Of a stretch of DNA of 64,000 bases, positions 11,701 to 19,200 are shown in pieces. Origin of the DNA: Coprococcus phoceensis (lineage in GTDB: Bacteria; Bacillota; Clostridia; Lachnospirales; Lachnospiraceae). Location: contig NZ_FNWC01000007.1 in NCBI RefSeq assembly GCF_900104635.1, forward strand, positions 2,269,421 through 2,333,420. The letters are read 5' to 3'. The notes under the pieces are model-generated. The model saw only the letters and a list, made by a program, of their open reading frames with translations, did no database searches and was not told the DNA's origin. Position 1 is the stretch's first letter; every line of letters begins with the position of its first letter. The position numbers were made by a program, and so were the translations under genes.

Positions 11701-12070
11701 ATAACGCTGCATAAGACCCATCTCCATTTTTAAATTCATAAAGCCATTTTCCTGTATCGTAAGCGATATAACTCCAATGAGTATCATCCACATATTTCGT
11801 TACAAAACGAAACCTCGTGTCTTTACTCTCACTTACAAGCTGAACCGTAGCACTTAAATCCTCTCCCGTAAACTTTTGGCTGGATAAGACAAATGCCTCC
11901 GGCTTTGCACCGCCAAAGTGCTCGTTTGCATTCCCACTTCCGGCTTTCAGATGTGCCATCATCTTCGGAGCTGCCAATACATCTAACGATGGCATATAAC
12001 TCAAAAATGTCGTACACACCATGGCAGCAACTAACATAATTGCCGAAAGTTTTTTCATAAACTTTTTCAT
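5756..12070 (-). CDS. Divergent surface GH101 endo-alpha-N-acetylgalactosaminidase, 2104 aa
   Basis: GH101 enzymes cleave the alpha-GalNAc-Ser/Thr bond of mucin O-glycans with retention. Layout: signal peptide (1-33); two LamG/concanavalin-like modules (~35-205 and ~240-405); a carboxypeptidase-regulatory-like Ig fold (~427-508); the GH101 core (~510-1560); BIG2 (~1565-1640); a galactose-binding F5/8C-like domain (~1645-1795); BIG2; two FIVAR repeats; NVTTGDM, a membrane segment and RRKRETR. By alignment from memory to the pneumococcal enzyme (D764/E796), the nucleophile is D972 in YLDVWYQDAW and the acid/base is E998 in RFSTEFSAEGEYDS. The loop between them is six residues shorter than in the second GH101 here, and the residues after the acid/base Glu are FS instead of WG, so substrate preference may differ. 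The start follows AAAGGAG; the inner MKKL is an alternative. Transcribed alone. Confidence 0.92.
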   Translation of the reverse strand: MKKFMKKLSAIMLVAAMVCTTFLSYMPSLDVLAAPKMMAHLKAGSGNANEHFGGAKPEAFVLSSQKFTGEDLSATVQLVSESKDTRFRFVTKYVDDTHWSYIAYDTGKWLYEFKNGDGSYAALSGLPEVNKDDEITISTSYKDNGLNVTVENKTINKSGSAVVANEKFNELKTESGEIGFGAGTFGEAYTEIYFSDVKAGETAYSDYSGWHVYKTLSGQVWEPSVEVPDGGDTDPENPSENGRAWIELKGGSNNGGGHSYGNANAKAPVLLLDDDKKMEESGELSLAVKPSNNWGVFYTYVNDNNWLYVGHDTSSGWYYQYNLNGSGSYPKISGLPDPVEGEELQMSISLNRETLSVTVNGVTSRVTNQALIDFSEENAGKGRFGVKTNSATTISFADVMYGKDNCMEDDWVFCADRDGQSFKKTYSKLVPLTGTVTEKGEGGLADATVRVGNKSAKTDGNGKYQFDALELGTYTMAVSKPGYQAFSGEVTIEDKKDNVKDITLELKAPLDLSKYDSISSDEMKVYIGKEFPVVARYQMLANGQEITDTYFRGNETELDEVAINGVAIKPEVEVTETKADSRTYAMHVEKDDINLDMDVKVSVKENELTWEVTKLEKAEGCADIATIDVPGLNLLTVDAVETGANFAGAKASTTTTSSGDVFIDFEDGFVPSETDGYLYGFLTNGKLSAGLYSNSEVEGDKRVIRNNGADTMSLTSAAWYYELGDANGQKNASKYDDYPVSELPCTKVAIAADANGDETIDWNDGALAFRDIMNIPYGSENIKDLVNYRIVMNFASMASNPYHTTADNIKKVYLATDGLPQAVMLKGYGNEGHDSANSEYADIAEREGGVEDFQELIKIAHDYNTEIGIHVNAQEAYPEAASFNEEMLQKPFSNGWGWLDQSQVIDKLWDLSSQARWKRFVQLYDRINGTDFYSRKWPDAVENSLGEVNATKEEIKKDAESREDNMDFIYLDVWYQDAWETRQIADEINSLGWRFSTEFSAEGEYDSTWQHWSTDAAYGGATSKGYNSDIIRFIRNDQRDSQVLNYPQFGGTADNPLLGGYRLYGFEGWGGDKDYDNYILQTFNQNLPTKFLQHYYVTDWENYEEGESPVGNHEKQITLRNDSGDEVVVTRNEEQRSDDNIERTITLNGKKVLDNVTYLLPWTDNQDGSEKLYHWNLDGGQTTWELPNGWEGLANVVMYELSDQGRINETSVAVSGNSVTLDAKAATAYVLVKGDAAGVKELANDFGEYDYVTDPGFNGYAAGEKLSADEWSGDINDDAVVVEKADTGDQRLAFNSPLDGVSVTTTIKGLTKGTDYVAEVYVENNSDAKASIEVNAGEKKVSNYTERSILNNYVKSDQKNGSKMQRMQVSFTAESETAQLTLSRGYGDGSTYMDDIRIVEKSLNNFQEDGVFKQDFETVVQGLYPFVLSSAQGISDPATHLSQLNAPYTQAGWNGRVIDDVIDGNWSLKHHDGNTGIIYQTIPQNFRFEPGKAYTVEFDYQSGPDKAYAMVVGDGTTYTTPSDDEYLAQARGEDEKKHVKMQVVGSGSGQTWIGLYENGSKAGTGSMGQRDFVLDNLVITEEKDATSVTLESTELYKGETAKIYGNNLDQITWETSNDKVAVVDKEAGVVKALAAGTATLTATLSKDEKITFEITVTDGVVTEIPREEFDGITSSANTEQSSGEPAGSGVASAATDGDSSTYWHSQWSGFTVSKENPAILTVDLGKEMSIGGFKFQQRPGTNNGIVYKYHYEAFDAAGEKVASSDTISVDNAQRAGGQWITSLFENVANVKTIKIYVEEGKGNFAAIAEVVPLRIQKVADSATLDDVTIKVGEKVRLEAKHDEDTILTGIVWSSSDKEVVKVNQNGVVTGLKTGTATITIKNAIGKLASCTVTVTKDEVILDKEDLQKAIDKAETLDLDKYKDGVEKDAFKAALSQAKDVLANAKTQDEIDKATSELNAAINALKEVEKPVEPSADKSKLEKFYKDCLAYYKETNHSKENWQKYQTVLAYVKAVLENENATQDEVDNALKVLVEITGILNKELEDAGKEPTTPPTPTTPNGEGNNGGNGNVTTGDMTTWGMTAVVMLLAVGAVVVVIRRKRETR

Positions 12071-12089
12071 ATTTCTCCTTTCTTTTTCC

Positions 12090-12120
12090 GTACAAACGCA
12101 TATTATTTTTTGTTTTGTAC
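12090..12120 (-). promoter_or_regulatory. Inverted repeat in the GH101 leader
   Basis: GTACAAAAC and GTTTGTAC form an inverted repeat around a 14-base AT-rich spacer, just upstream of the AAAGGAG ribosome site. It could be an RNA hairpin or an operator. The function is inferred from position only. Confidence 0.4.
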
Positions 12121-12258
12121 CTTTCTCCCGTTTTTTATATTAGCATATTTTTCCAAAAGAAACACTATTTTTTTTGCTTTTTTCTCAAAAATAACTATTC
12201 GCAGCAGTTCGATCCTTGCAGCGCACTTCTTACTGCATAGGTCATAATTTTTATGCAA

Positions 12259-12303
12259 TAAAAAATCCAGAATGCAGTATCTGCTTATACCACATTCCAG
12301 ATT
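12259..12303 (-). terminator. Rho-independent terminator of dnaB
   Basis: On the minus strand AATCTGGAATG pairs with CATTCTGGATT (two G-U wobbles). An inner GTAT/ATAC extends the stem, and TTTTTT follows. It begins 3 bases after the dnaB stop codon. Confidence 0.82.
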
Positions 12304-12305
12304 CA

Positions 12306-13646
12306 TCAATCCTGTTTCAGATAATTTGCAAACTTTGTATAGTTCGGCAGCCATGTCAAATTGACTGTTCCAATCGAACCATTTCTCTGTTTTGCAATAA
12401 TAATCTCTGCTACATTTTTCAATTCTGTATCTTTATTGTAATAGTCATCACGGTAAATAAACATTACCACATCGGCATCCTGCTCGATTGCCCCTGATTC
12501 ACGTAAATCCGAAAGCATCGGTCTGTGCTCCGGTCTTTGTTCTACCGCACGGCTCAACTGCGACAATGCGATCACCGGCACATTCAGCTCTCTCGCCAGA
12601 CCTTTTAACGATCTCGAAATATCCGAAATTTCCTGCTGTCTGGACTCACTTCTTCCTCCGACACGCCCTGTCATCAACTGCAAATAGTCGATAATAATCA
12701 ATTCCAAATTATGTTCCAGCTTGTACTTTCTACATTTTGAACGCAGTTCCGAAATCGAAATACCCGGTGTATCATCGATGATCAGATTGGACTTCCCGAT
12801 AATTCCCGCACTTTCAATCAGCTTTTCCCAATCCGAATCCTTCAAATTACCTGTACGAAGCGACTGAGAATCTACCTGCGACTCCAAAGAAAACAGACGG
12901 TTTACCAACTGCTCTTTTGACATCTCCAAACTAAAAATAGCAGTTGTTTTATTTTCTTTAAACGCCACATTCTGCGCAATATTCAACACAAACGCCGTCT
13001 TTCCCATGGACGGTCTCGCCGCCACAAGAATCAAATCAGAAGGCTGAAGTCCTGACATCTTATAATCCAGATCCAAAAAACCTGTCGGGATTCCGGTGAC
13101 ACTTCCATTCGTTTTCGATGCCTTCTCAATCTTTTCCAGCGCGCTCAGCACAACATCTTTTATCGGCACATAGTCTCCGGTATTTCTCCGCTGAACAAGT
13201 TCAAATACTTTCTTTTCCGTTGTCTCAAGCACCGCCTCCAACGGCTCTTTTCCAAGATAACAGATATTGGCAATCTCTTCATTTAACTTAATCAGTCGAC
13301 GCAGCATCGCTTTCTCTGATACAATCTCTGCGTAATATTTTACATTCGCAGATGTCTGTACCGCGCTTAACAGATCCCTTGCAAATTCCAGACTGCTGAC
13401 CTCTGCCGGGACATCCTTTTCCCGCAGACGATTCTGCAATGTGATCAGATCAACCGGTTTTCCTTCATTGAACAATTCCACTATAGTCTCAAACAGAATT
13501 CCATAAGCTGACTGATAGAAATCCTCACCGCTGATAATCTCTGACGAGGTCAAGATTGCTTCTTTGTCCATCAGCATAGCTCCGATAACTGCCTGCTCCG
13601 CCTCAATGCTGTGTGGGAGAACTCGTTTTATGAGTGCTTCTTCCAT
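12306..13646 (-). CDS. dnaB: Replicative DNA helicase DnaB
   Basis: Hexameric 5'-3' replicative helicase that unwinds DNA at the fork and recruits primase. The 446-aa length is usual for the family. The N-terminal DnaB domain (HSIEAEQAVIGAML) is followed by the RecA-like domain with Walker A ARPSMGKTAF (~residue 210), Walker B-type LIIIDYLQLM (~310) and the DnaB motif LSQLSRAVEQRPEHRP with SGAIEQDAD. The start is set by AGGAGGCAGACA-ATG. It is the last gene of gdpP-rplI-dnaB, 10 bases after rplI, a gene order conserved in Firmicutes. No intein or frameshift is seen. Confidence 0.97.
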   Translation of the reverse strand: MEEALIKRVLPHSIEAEQAVIGAMLMDKEAILTSSEIISGEDFYQSAYGILFETIVELFNEGKPVDLITLQNRLREKDVPAEVSSLEFARDLLSAVQTSANVKYYAEIVSEKAMLRRLIKLNEEIANICYLGKEPLEAVLETTEKKVFELVQRRNTGDYVPIKDVVLSALEKIEKASKTNGSVTGIPTGFLDLDYKMSGLQPSDLILVAARPSMGKTAFVLNIAQNVAFKENKTTAIFSLEMSKEQLVNRLFSLESQVDSQSLRTGNLKDSDWEKLIESAGIIGKSNLIIDDTPGISISELRSKCRKYKLEHNLELIIIDYLQLMTGRVGGRSESRQQEISDISRSLKGLARELNVPVIALSQLSRAVEQRPEHRPMLSDLRESGAIEQDADVVMFIYRDDYYNKDTELKNVAEIIIAKQRNGSIGTVNLTWLPNYTKFANYLKQD

Positions 13647-13656
13647 TGTCTGCCTC

Positions 13657-14103
13657 CTACGCTTCCTTCACAACCACTTTTAATTCTGCTGTTACTTTCG
13701 TGTGAAGTTTTACAGGTACATTGTGTGTTCCAAGCGTCTTGATCGCTTCTTTTAACTGTATCTTTTTCTTATCAATATCATATCCCATCTGCTCTTTTAC
13801 AGCTGCTGCAATTTCTTTTGTAGACACCGAGCCAAATGTTCTTCCGCCTTCTCCTACTTTAATTGCAAGCTCCACTTTTCCTGCCTCAATCTTCTTTCCA
13901 AGTTCCTGCGCTTCTTCCAGCTGTTCCTGTGCAATCTTTTCATCATTTGCCTTTTTCAGTTTCAGATCATTCAGATTTTTGTTGTTTGCTTCCACTCCCA
14001 ATTTTTTAGGTAAAATAAAATTCCTTGCATATCCGTCATTCACATTCACAATCTGTCCTTTTTTACCAAGCGCTTTTACATCTTCTAACAAAATTACTTT
14101 CAT
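13657..14103 (-). CDS. rplI: 50S ribosomal protein L9
   Basis: The 148-aa L9 protein binds 23S rRNA at the base of the L1 stalk and helps maintain reading frame. It opens with the family signature [16 protein letters not shown] and [13 protein letters not shown], followed by the long connecting helix (~40-80, Lys/Glu-rich) and the C-terminal domain with [16 protein letters not shown]. It starts 2 bases after the gdpP stop codon, indicating translational coupling, and lies between gdpP and dnaB as usual in Firmicutes. Confidence 0.97.
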   Translation of the reverse strand: MKVILLEDVKALGKKGQIVNVNDGYARNFILPKKLGVEANNKNLNDLKLKKANDEKIAQEQLEEAQELGKKIEAGKVELAIKVGEGGRTFGSVSTKEIAAAVKEQMGYDIDKKKIQLKEAIKTLGTHNVPVKLHTKVTAELKVVVKEA

Positions 14104-14105
14104 AA

Positions 14106-16154
14106 CTAAATATCTCCTTCTTCTTTCATTGTATAGATCGTCTCTTTCAACGTCTCAATTGCCTCTTCCATATTGGTGTGCTGGAATTGGGCTCCGGCAG
14201 TATTCATATGTCCGCCTCCGCCGACACGTTCCATGATAATCTGAACATTCACTTCATCAATCGCACGCGCACTGACATAGATTTTTCCGTTATACTTGGT
14301 CAATACAAACGACGCTTTAATTCCATCAATGTTCAGAAGTTCATTCGCCGCCTGTGCACCGATGATCGTTGGACTGTCTATTTCCGCATTCTCATATCTT
14401 GCGATTGCATACTCATCACAGAACACCTCTGCACTACTTACAATCTCCGCTTTTGCACGGTAAGATTCCATATTATCACGGAAAATCTTCCGCACATAGG
14501 TAATATCCGCTCCGCATCTTCTCAAAAATGCGGCCGCCTCAAATGTTCTCACTCCTGTACGGTTCATAAAATTGTTCGTGTCGATCACAATTCCGGCATA
14601 CATACTGTTTGCTTCCACATTTGTAATTCTCACATCATCTGTAATATACTGCAATACTTCTGATACCATCTCACACGAAGATGACGCATAAGGTTCAATG
14701 TAGGAAAGCACCGTGTTCTCAATCATATTGCTGCTCTGCCTGTGGTGGTCAAACACCACGATTGTCTTTGTCATCTTAAGCAGATCCGGACATTCCGTCA
14801 TCTCCGGCTTATTCGTATCAACAACAACCGCCACCGTACTGTCATTAATGATCTCATCCACATCCTCCGATCTGATAAACATATCGTCCGGATACAGTGG
14901 ACTTTCACAAAACGACTGATACAGCGGACGAACGGAAGATGTAATATCATTCAGCACAATGTAAGCCTTCTTTTCCATCGTCAACGCTGCACGGTAAATT
15001 CCAACTGCCGCGCCAAATGAATCCACATCTGCAATCTTATGTCCCATGACAATAACCTGGTCTTTCGCCGTGATAAACTCCCGAAGAGCCTCAGCCTTGA
15101 CTCTGGCTTTAACCCTTGTGTTCTTCGATGTCTGTTCTCTCTTACCACCAAAATAAGTAATTCCACTGTTGCTCTTCACAACCGCCTGATCTCCGCCGCG
15201 GGCAAGTGCCAGGTCAATCGCCACACGGGCATAGTTATAACTTTGCGCGTATGTATCTGTTGCAATCCCTATACCGATACTCAGTGTGGCTGGCATTGTA
15301 TTCCCGATATTAACACTTTTCGCCTCATCAAGCACCGCGAACTTATTCTTCTCCATCTCTTTATAATAGGACTTTTTGATCACGAAAAAGTATTTATCTT
15401 TTTCAAGCTTTTTCACAATACCGTCATTGACTGACATATATTGATTGATCTTTCTGTCAATCAACGCAACCAAAAGAGACTGTCGAACTTCCTCAACACT
15501 TTCCATAACTTCATCATAGTTATCGATGTAAATTAACCCTGCAACAAGCTTCTGCTCTTCATTTGCACGAATATACTCGTTCATCTCTGTAACATCACTC
15601 AAAGTAACTGTCACAAAATATTCTCTGCCTTTTCTCATCTGTAAGATATTCTCTGCCTCCTGCAAATCTTGCACAGGTACTTTAGACAGAATCGCACGGT
15701 AATCTCTTCCATTATAGCTTACTTCTTTTTCAATTGGCTTGTCTTTCTCTTTTGGAAATACGCTTCGATTCAGCTCCTGAATGTATTTGCTAAGATAGGT
15801 TCCCGTCTTCGCTTCGCTCCCAAACACTTCTGAAAAACAGGTATTATTCCATATAATCTGTCCATCTTCCAAAAGAATGGCATACGGAAACTGCAATTCC
15901 TTTAACAATACATTCTGTACCGATCCATATTGCGCCGCAAAATCAACCAGATCTGAAAAAATAATCGACTTATTATAGAAATATAACACCCCGACTATTA
16001 CAATATACACCGCAACAAACAAACTCATAATTACCCCTGCACGTTTGTCCACAGAATATATCCACAGGTTCATTGCAATCAATAAAATTGACATCACTGC
16101 CGGCCACTGCATATACAGCCTCAGCATTCCTTTCAAATGTACGTCTTTTTTCAT
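14106..16154 (-). CDS. gdpP: Cyclic-di-AMP phosphodiesterase GdpP (DHH/DHHA1)
   Basis: Membrane-bound phosphodiesterase that hydrolyses c-di-AMP and so affects potassium balance, wall homeostasis and beta-lactam tolerance. The 682 residues show two N-terminal membrane segments (~15-58), a PAS-like domain (~75-150), a degenerate GGDEF domain (~170-305), and the DHH domain with VDSFGAAVG (~360), VVVDTNKPE and FDHHRQSSN (~450). The DHHA1 domain follows with [10 protein letters not shown] near the C-terminus. The GGDEF signature motif is not conserved, as is usual for GdpP. It is first in the gdpP-rplI-dnaB unit, with a promoter-like sequence directly upstream. Confidence 0.96.
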   Translation of the reverse strand: MKKDVHLKGMLRLYMQWPAVMSILLIAMNLWIYSVDKRAGVIMSLFVAVYIVIVGVLYFYNKSIIFSDLVDFAAQYGSVQNVLLKELQFPYAILLEDGQIIWNNTCFSEVFGSEAKTGTYLSKYIQELNRSVFPKEKDKPIEKEVSYNGRDYRAILSKVPVQDLQEAENILQMRKGREYFVTVTLSDVTEMNEYIRANEEQKLVAGLIYIDNYDEVMESVEEVRQSLLVALIDRKINQYMSVNDGIVKKLEKDKYFFVIKKSYYKEMEKNKFAVLDEAKSVNIGNTMPATLSIGIGIATDTYAQSYNYARVAIDLALARGGDQAVVKSNSGITYFGGKREQTSKNTRVKARVKAEALREFITAKDQVIVMGHKIADVDSFGAAVGIYRAALTMEKKAYIVLNDITSSVRPLYQSFCESPLYPDDMFIRSEDVDEIINDSTVAVVVDTNKPEMTECPDLLKMTKTIVVFDHHRQSSNMIENTVLSYIEPYASSSCEMVSEVLQYITDDVRITNVEANSMYAGIVIDTNNFMNRTGVRTFEAAAFLRRCGADITYVRKIFRDNMESYRAKAEIVSSAEVFCDEYAIARYENAEIDSPTIIGAQAANELLNIDGIKASFVLTKYNGKIYVSARAIDEVNVQIIMERVGGGGHMNTAGAQFQHTNMEEAIETLKETIYTMKEEGDI

Positions 16155-16189
16155 CTCTTTGCCCTCAAAATCCTAAAGTTTCAAATCCT

Positions 16190-16218
16190 ATTATACCACT
16201 AATTGACCTATATGGAAA
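16190..16218 (-). promoter_or_regulatory. Probable promoter of gdpP-rplI-dnaB
   Basis: On the minus strand TTTCCA and TATAAT are 17 bases apart, 36 bases before the gdpP start. The -35 box abuts the T run of the GH101 terminator, so the two transcription units are packed with almost no gap. Confidence 0.55.
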
Positions 16219-16220
16219 GC

Positions 16221-16250
16221 AAAAAAGAAGAGGCACTTACGTGCCCCTTC
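16221..16250 (-). terminator. Rho-independent terminator of the second GH101 gene
   Basis: The minus strand has GAAGGGGCAC-GTAA-GTGCCTCTTC followed by TTTTTT, 28 bases past the GH101 stop codon. Confidence 0.87.
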
Positions 16251-16277
16251 TCCGTCACAGTCTATTTTACTGTATTT

Positions 16278-19200
16278 TTAGCGCTTTTTTCTTCTTGCCA
16301 AAAATGCTGCAACTACCGCAAGAACCGCTGCCATTCCTGCCGCACCCCATCCGATTGGAGATGTTGTGTCGCCAGTTTTAATGACATTATCTTTACCTGT
16401 CACTGGATTTTTCGGTGCATTTGACACATCTTTTAACTCAGCATTCATCTTAGCTGTAATACTGATTAATTTGCTCAACGCATTGTCTACTTCCTCCTGA
16501 GTTGCATCTTTATCATTTAACACTGCTTTCGCTGCAACAAGTGCCTCCTGATATGCTTTCCAGTTTTCTTTTGAATGATTTGCTTCTTTGTAGAATCCAA
16601 CACATTCATCATAGAATTTCTGAAGTTTAGACTTATCCGCTTGTGTTGTCTGATCTGTTGCTTTCACAAGACCTGCACGTGCAGACGTTAATGCCGCAAT
16701 TGCCTGATCAATCTCAGCCTGACTTGCATTTTCTTTTGCTGAAACTGCTTTTGCATTTTCTAATGCATTTGCAAATACTTTCCAGCTTTCTGCTGTGTAA
16801 TCTTTTTCATTTAATCCACTGTACTGTGTGATCAAGTTATTTAATTCTGTTTTGTCACCTGCTTCTGGTGTCTCTACTGCTTCTAAGCCCTCGATAGCCT
16901 CTGTCAGGTTCGCTATTGCAAGAAGTACTTCATAATCTGTTGCTTCTGGATCAGCATAAACTTTCTCTGCTGCCGCAAGTTTTGTAGTTAATACTTCCCA
17001 TGTCTCTGCTGTATAATTTTCTGCCTTTAATGCTTTTGCTGCATCAATCGCTGTCTGTAATCCAGATTTGTCAACTTCGATTGTAACGTCTTGTTTTGCT
17101 CCCATCAGACGAATTTCTGCTGCTGCTGAGAACTTGTTCGGTTGATCTCCTAATGTAGCTTTTGGCACAATCTTAACATTTGTTACATTCTCAATATTTT
17201 CAAATGTAACTACCTGCCATCCGCTTCCTCCAAAACTTGCATCTGCTACTTTCACATAATCCGCATCCGTCGTTTTAACCCAGATTTCTGCTTCTTTAAT
17301 CACACCGTTTTTACCAGATCTCTGCTGAAGTCTCACTCCACCTACTGTTGTCGGTTCTGCAGTTGCAATATCAATCCATTGTTTATCAAAACTATCTACA
17401 GATGGTGAATACTGTGTATGCCAGATTGTATTCGCATCTCCATCTAATACATTACTTGCTGGTCCTTCGCTTCCTGTTGTTCCCTGCTGGCTTCCTGCAG
17501 TCGCAGTCATACCCTCTGTAGAGATATCTCTTGAGTCATCTGTTGCATCAAGACCTTTGGAATTATCCATTGTAACCATCGCACCTTTTAATGCATAGTA
17601 TGCTTTTTCGATATCTTCCTGTGTTGAGTTATCTTTGTCAAGAGCAACCTGTGCTTTTGCGATTTCTTTTTGGAAGTTGTTCCATACTTCTGCTGTATAA
17701 TCGTCTTCGCTATATTTTGTTTTTGCGTCTTCGATCAATGCCTTCAACGTATCTGCTGTAACTTCTTCATCTACTCTTTCAATTACAAGATTATCAAGAA
17801 CAAGCTCTTGGTATCCACCAAAGTTTGCTGCTGATCCAGATGTTCCCTGAAGATCTGCTGCTTTATCTGTAGAATAGATACCGAACCATGTCTGTCCTGT
17901 AGAGTCACCTGTGATCTGAGTAGTATAGTGACCATCAGCATCTTTGCCCATTGCCATCGGAAGCTCTTCAAGTTGTACATTACCATTGTACTCACCGATT
18001 CCCACTGCTGCTGCATAGATTCCATCTGTTCCTGCCTGATAATCAAAGCTTACTTTGTATGTCACACCTGGTTCAAAACGGAAGTTCTGTGGAATCGTCT
18101 GGTATGCCAATGTAGATCTCTGTGTCAATCCGTTGATCTTCACTGACCATTTTCCGTCCAAAACATCATCCATCTTCTTCACATCCCAGCCTGCCTGTGT
18201 ATATGGAGCATGTAATTCTGATAAGTGAATTCTGTTATCCTCAACACCTTCAATACCAGCTACTACAAATGGATAAAGTCCCTGTACGCTCTTTTCGAAA
18301 TCCTGCTCGAATTTTACAACTTCACCTTTTTCGTTTGTTGTAATGTTCTTAGAGTCATTTTCAACGATACGTACATCATCGAAATATGTATCTCCCTCAC
18401 CTGCTGCCTTTGAAAGTGTAAGTGTTACTTTACCGCTTTCTGGCGCTGTAAAGAATACATACATGTTCTGGAAGTAACTGCTTCCATCTACTGTTGCGCT
18501 AGAGTTACTGTGTGTATATGCTTTTACATAGTTCTTTGCAATTGAGCGAGTCGTATAGTTTGTTGCCAATACTTTATCGCCTGCTTTTACAGTCATAGAT
18601 GCTTTTGCATCACTTCTGTTATCTACACCAACTAAAACTGCATACTGTTTTCCAGCCTCTAAGTCTGTCAGTTCCTGTGTCATAGATACTTTTCCGGATA
18701 ATTTCATCATTGGGTTGCTATACTGACTCTTTGCAATCTCAGCTTTTCCTTCTCCGTCTTGTTTCCAAGCATCAAAGTTACCACTGTTAAATCCTGCATC
18801 TACGATGTGCATTCCTTCACTCCATGTAATCTCAAGGTTTGCTTCATCACCTTTACATACTACATATGGAGTTTCAGCGTCTGCCTCTAAAGTAATTTTT
18901 CCATCTACCACTTTAACAGTCTTTTCATCCGTCTTACCAAGGTCTGTCAATTTGTATACTTTGACATCCTTCAGACCTGACCAGCTGTCTGGGAGTTCCC
19001 ATTCGCTTGATCCACCTTTTGTATTCCAGTGATATAATTTTTCATCTTTTGCATCTACTTCATCACCAGTCTCAGAATCCCAGATCCATGGAAGCAGATA
19101 TTTTTCTGTTCCGCCTTCTCCGTTATCGCCTCTTGCAACAGCACCTGTTGCGATTACCTTACCGTTCAATGTCATTGTTCTGTCACGGTATGCCGCTTCA

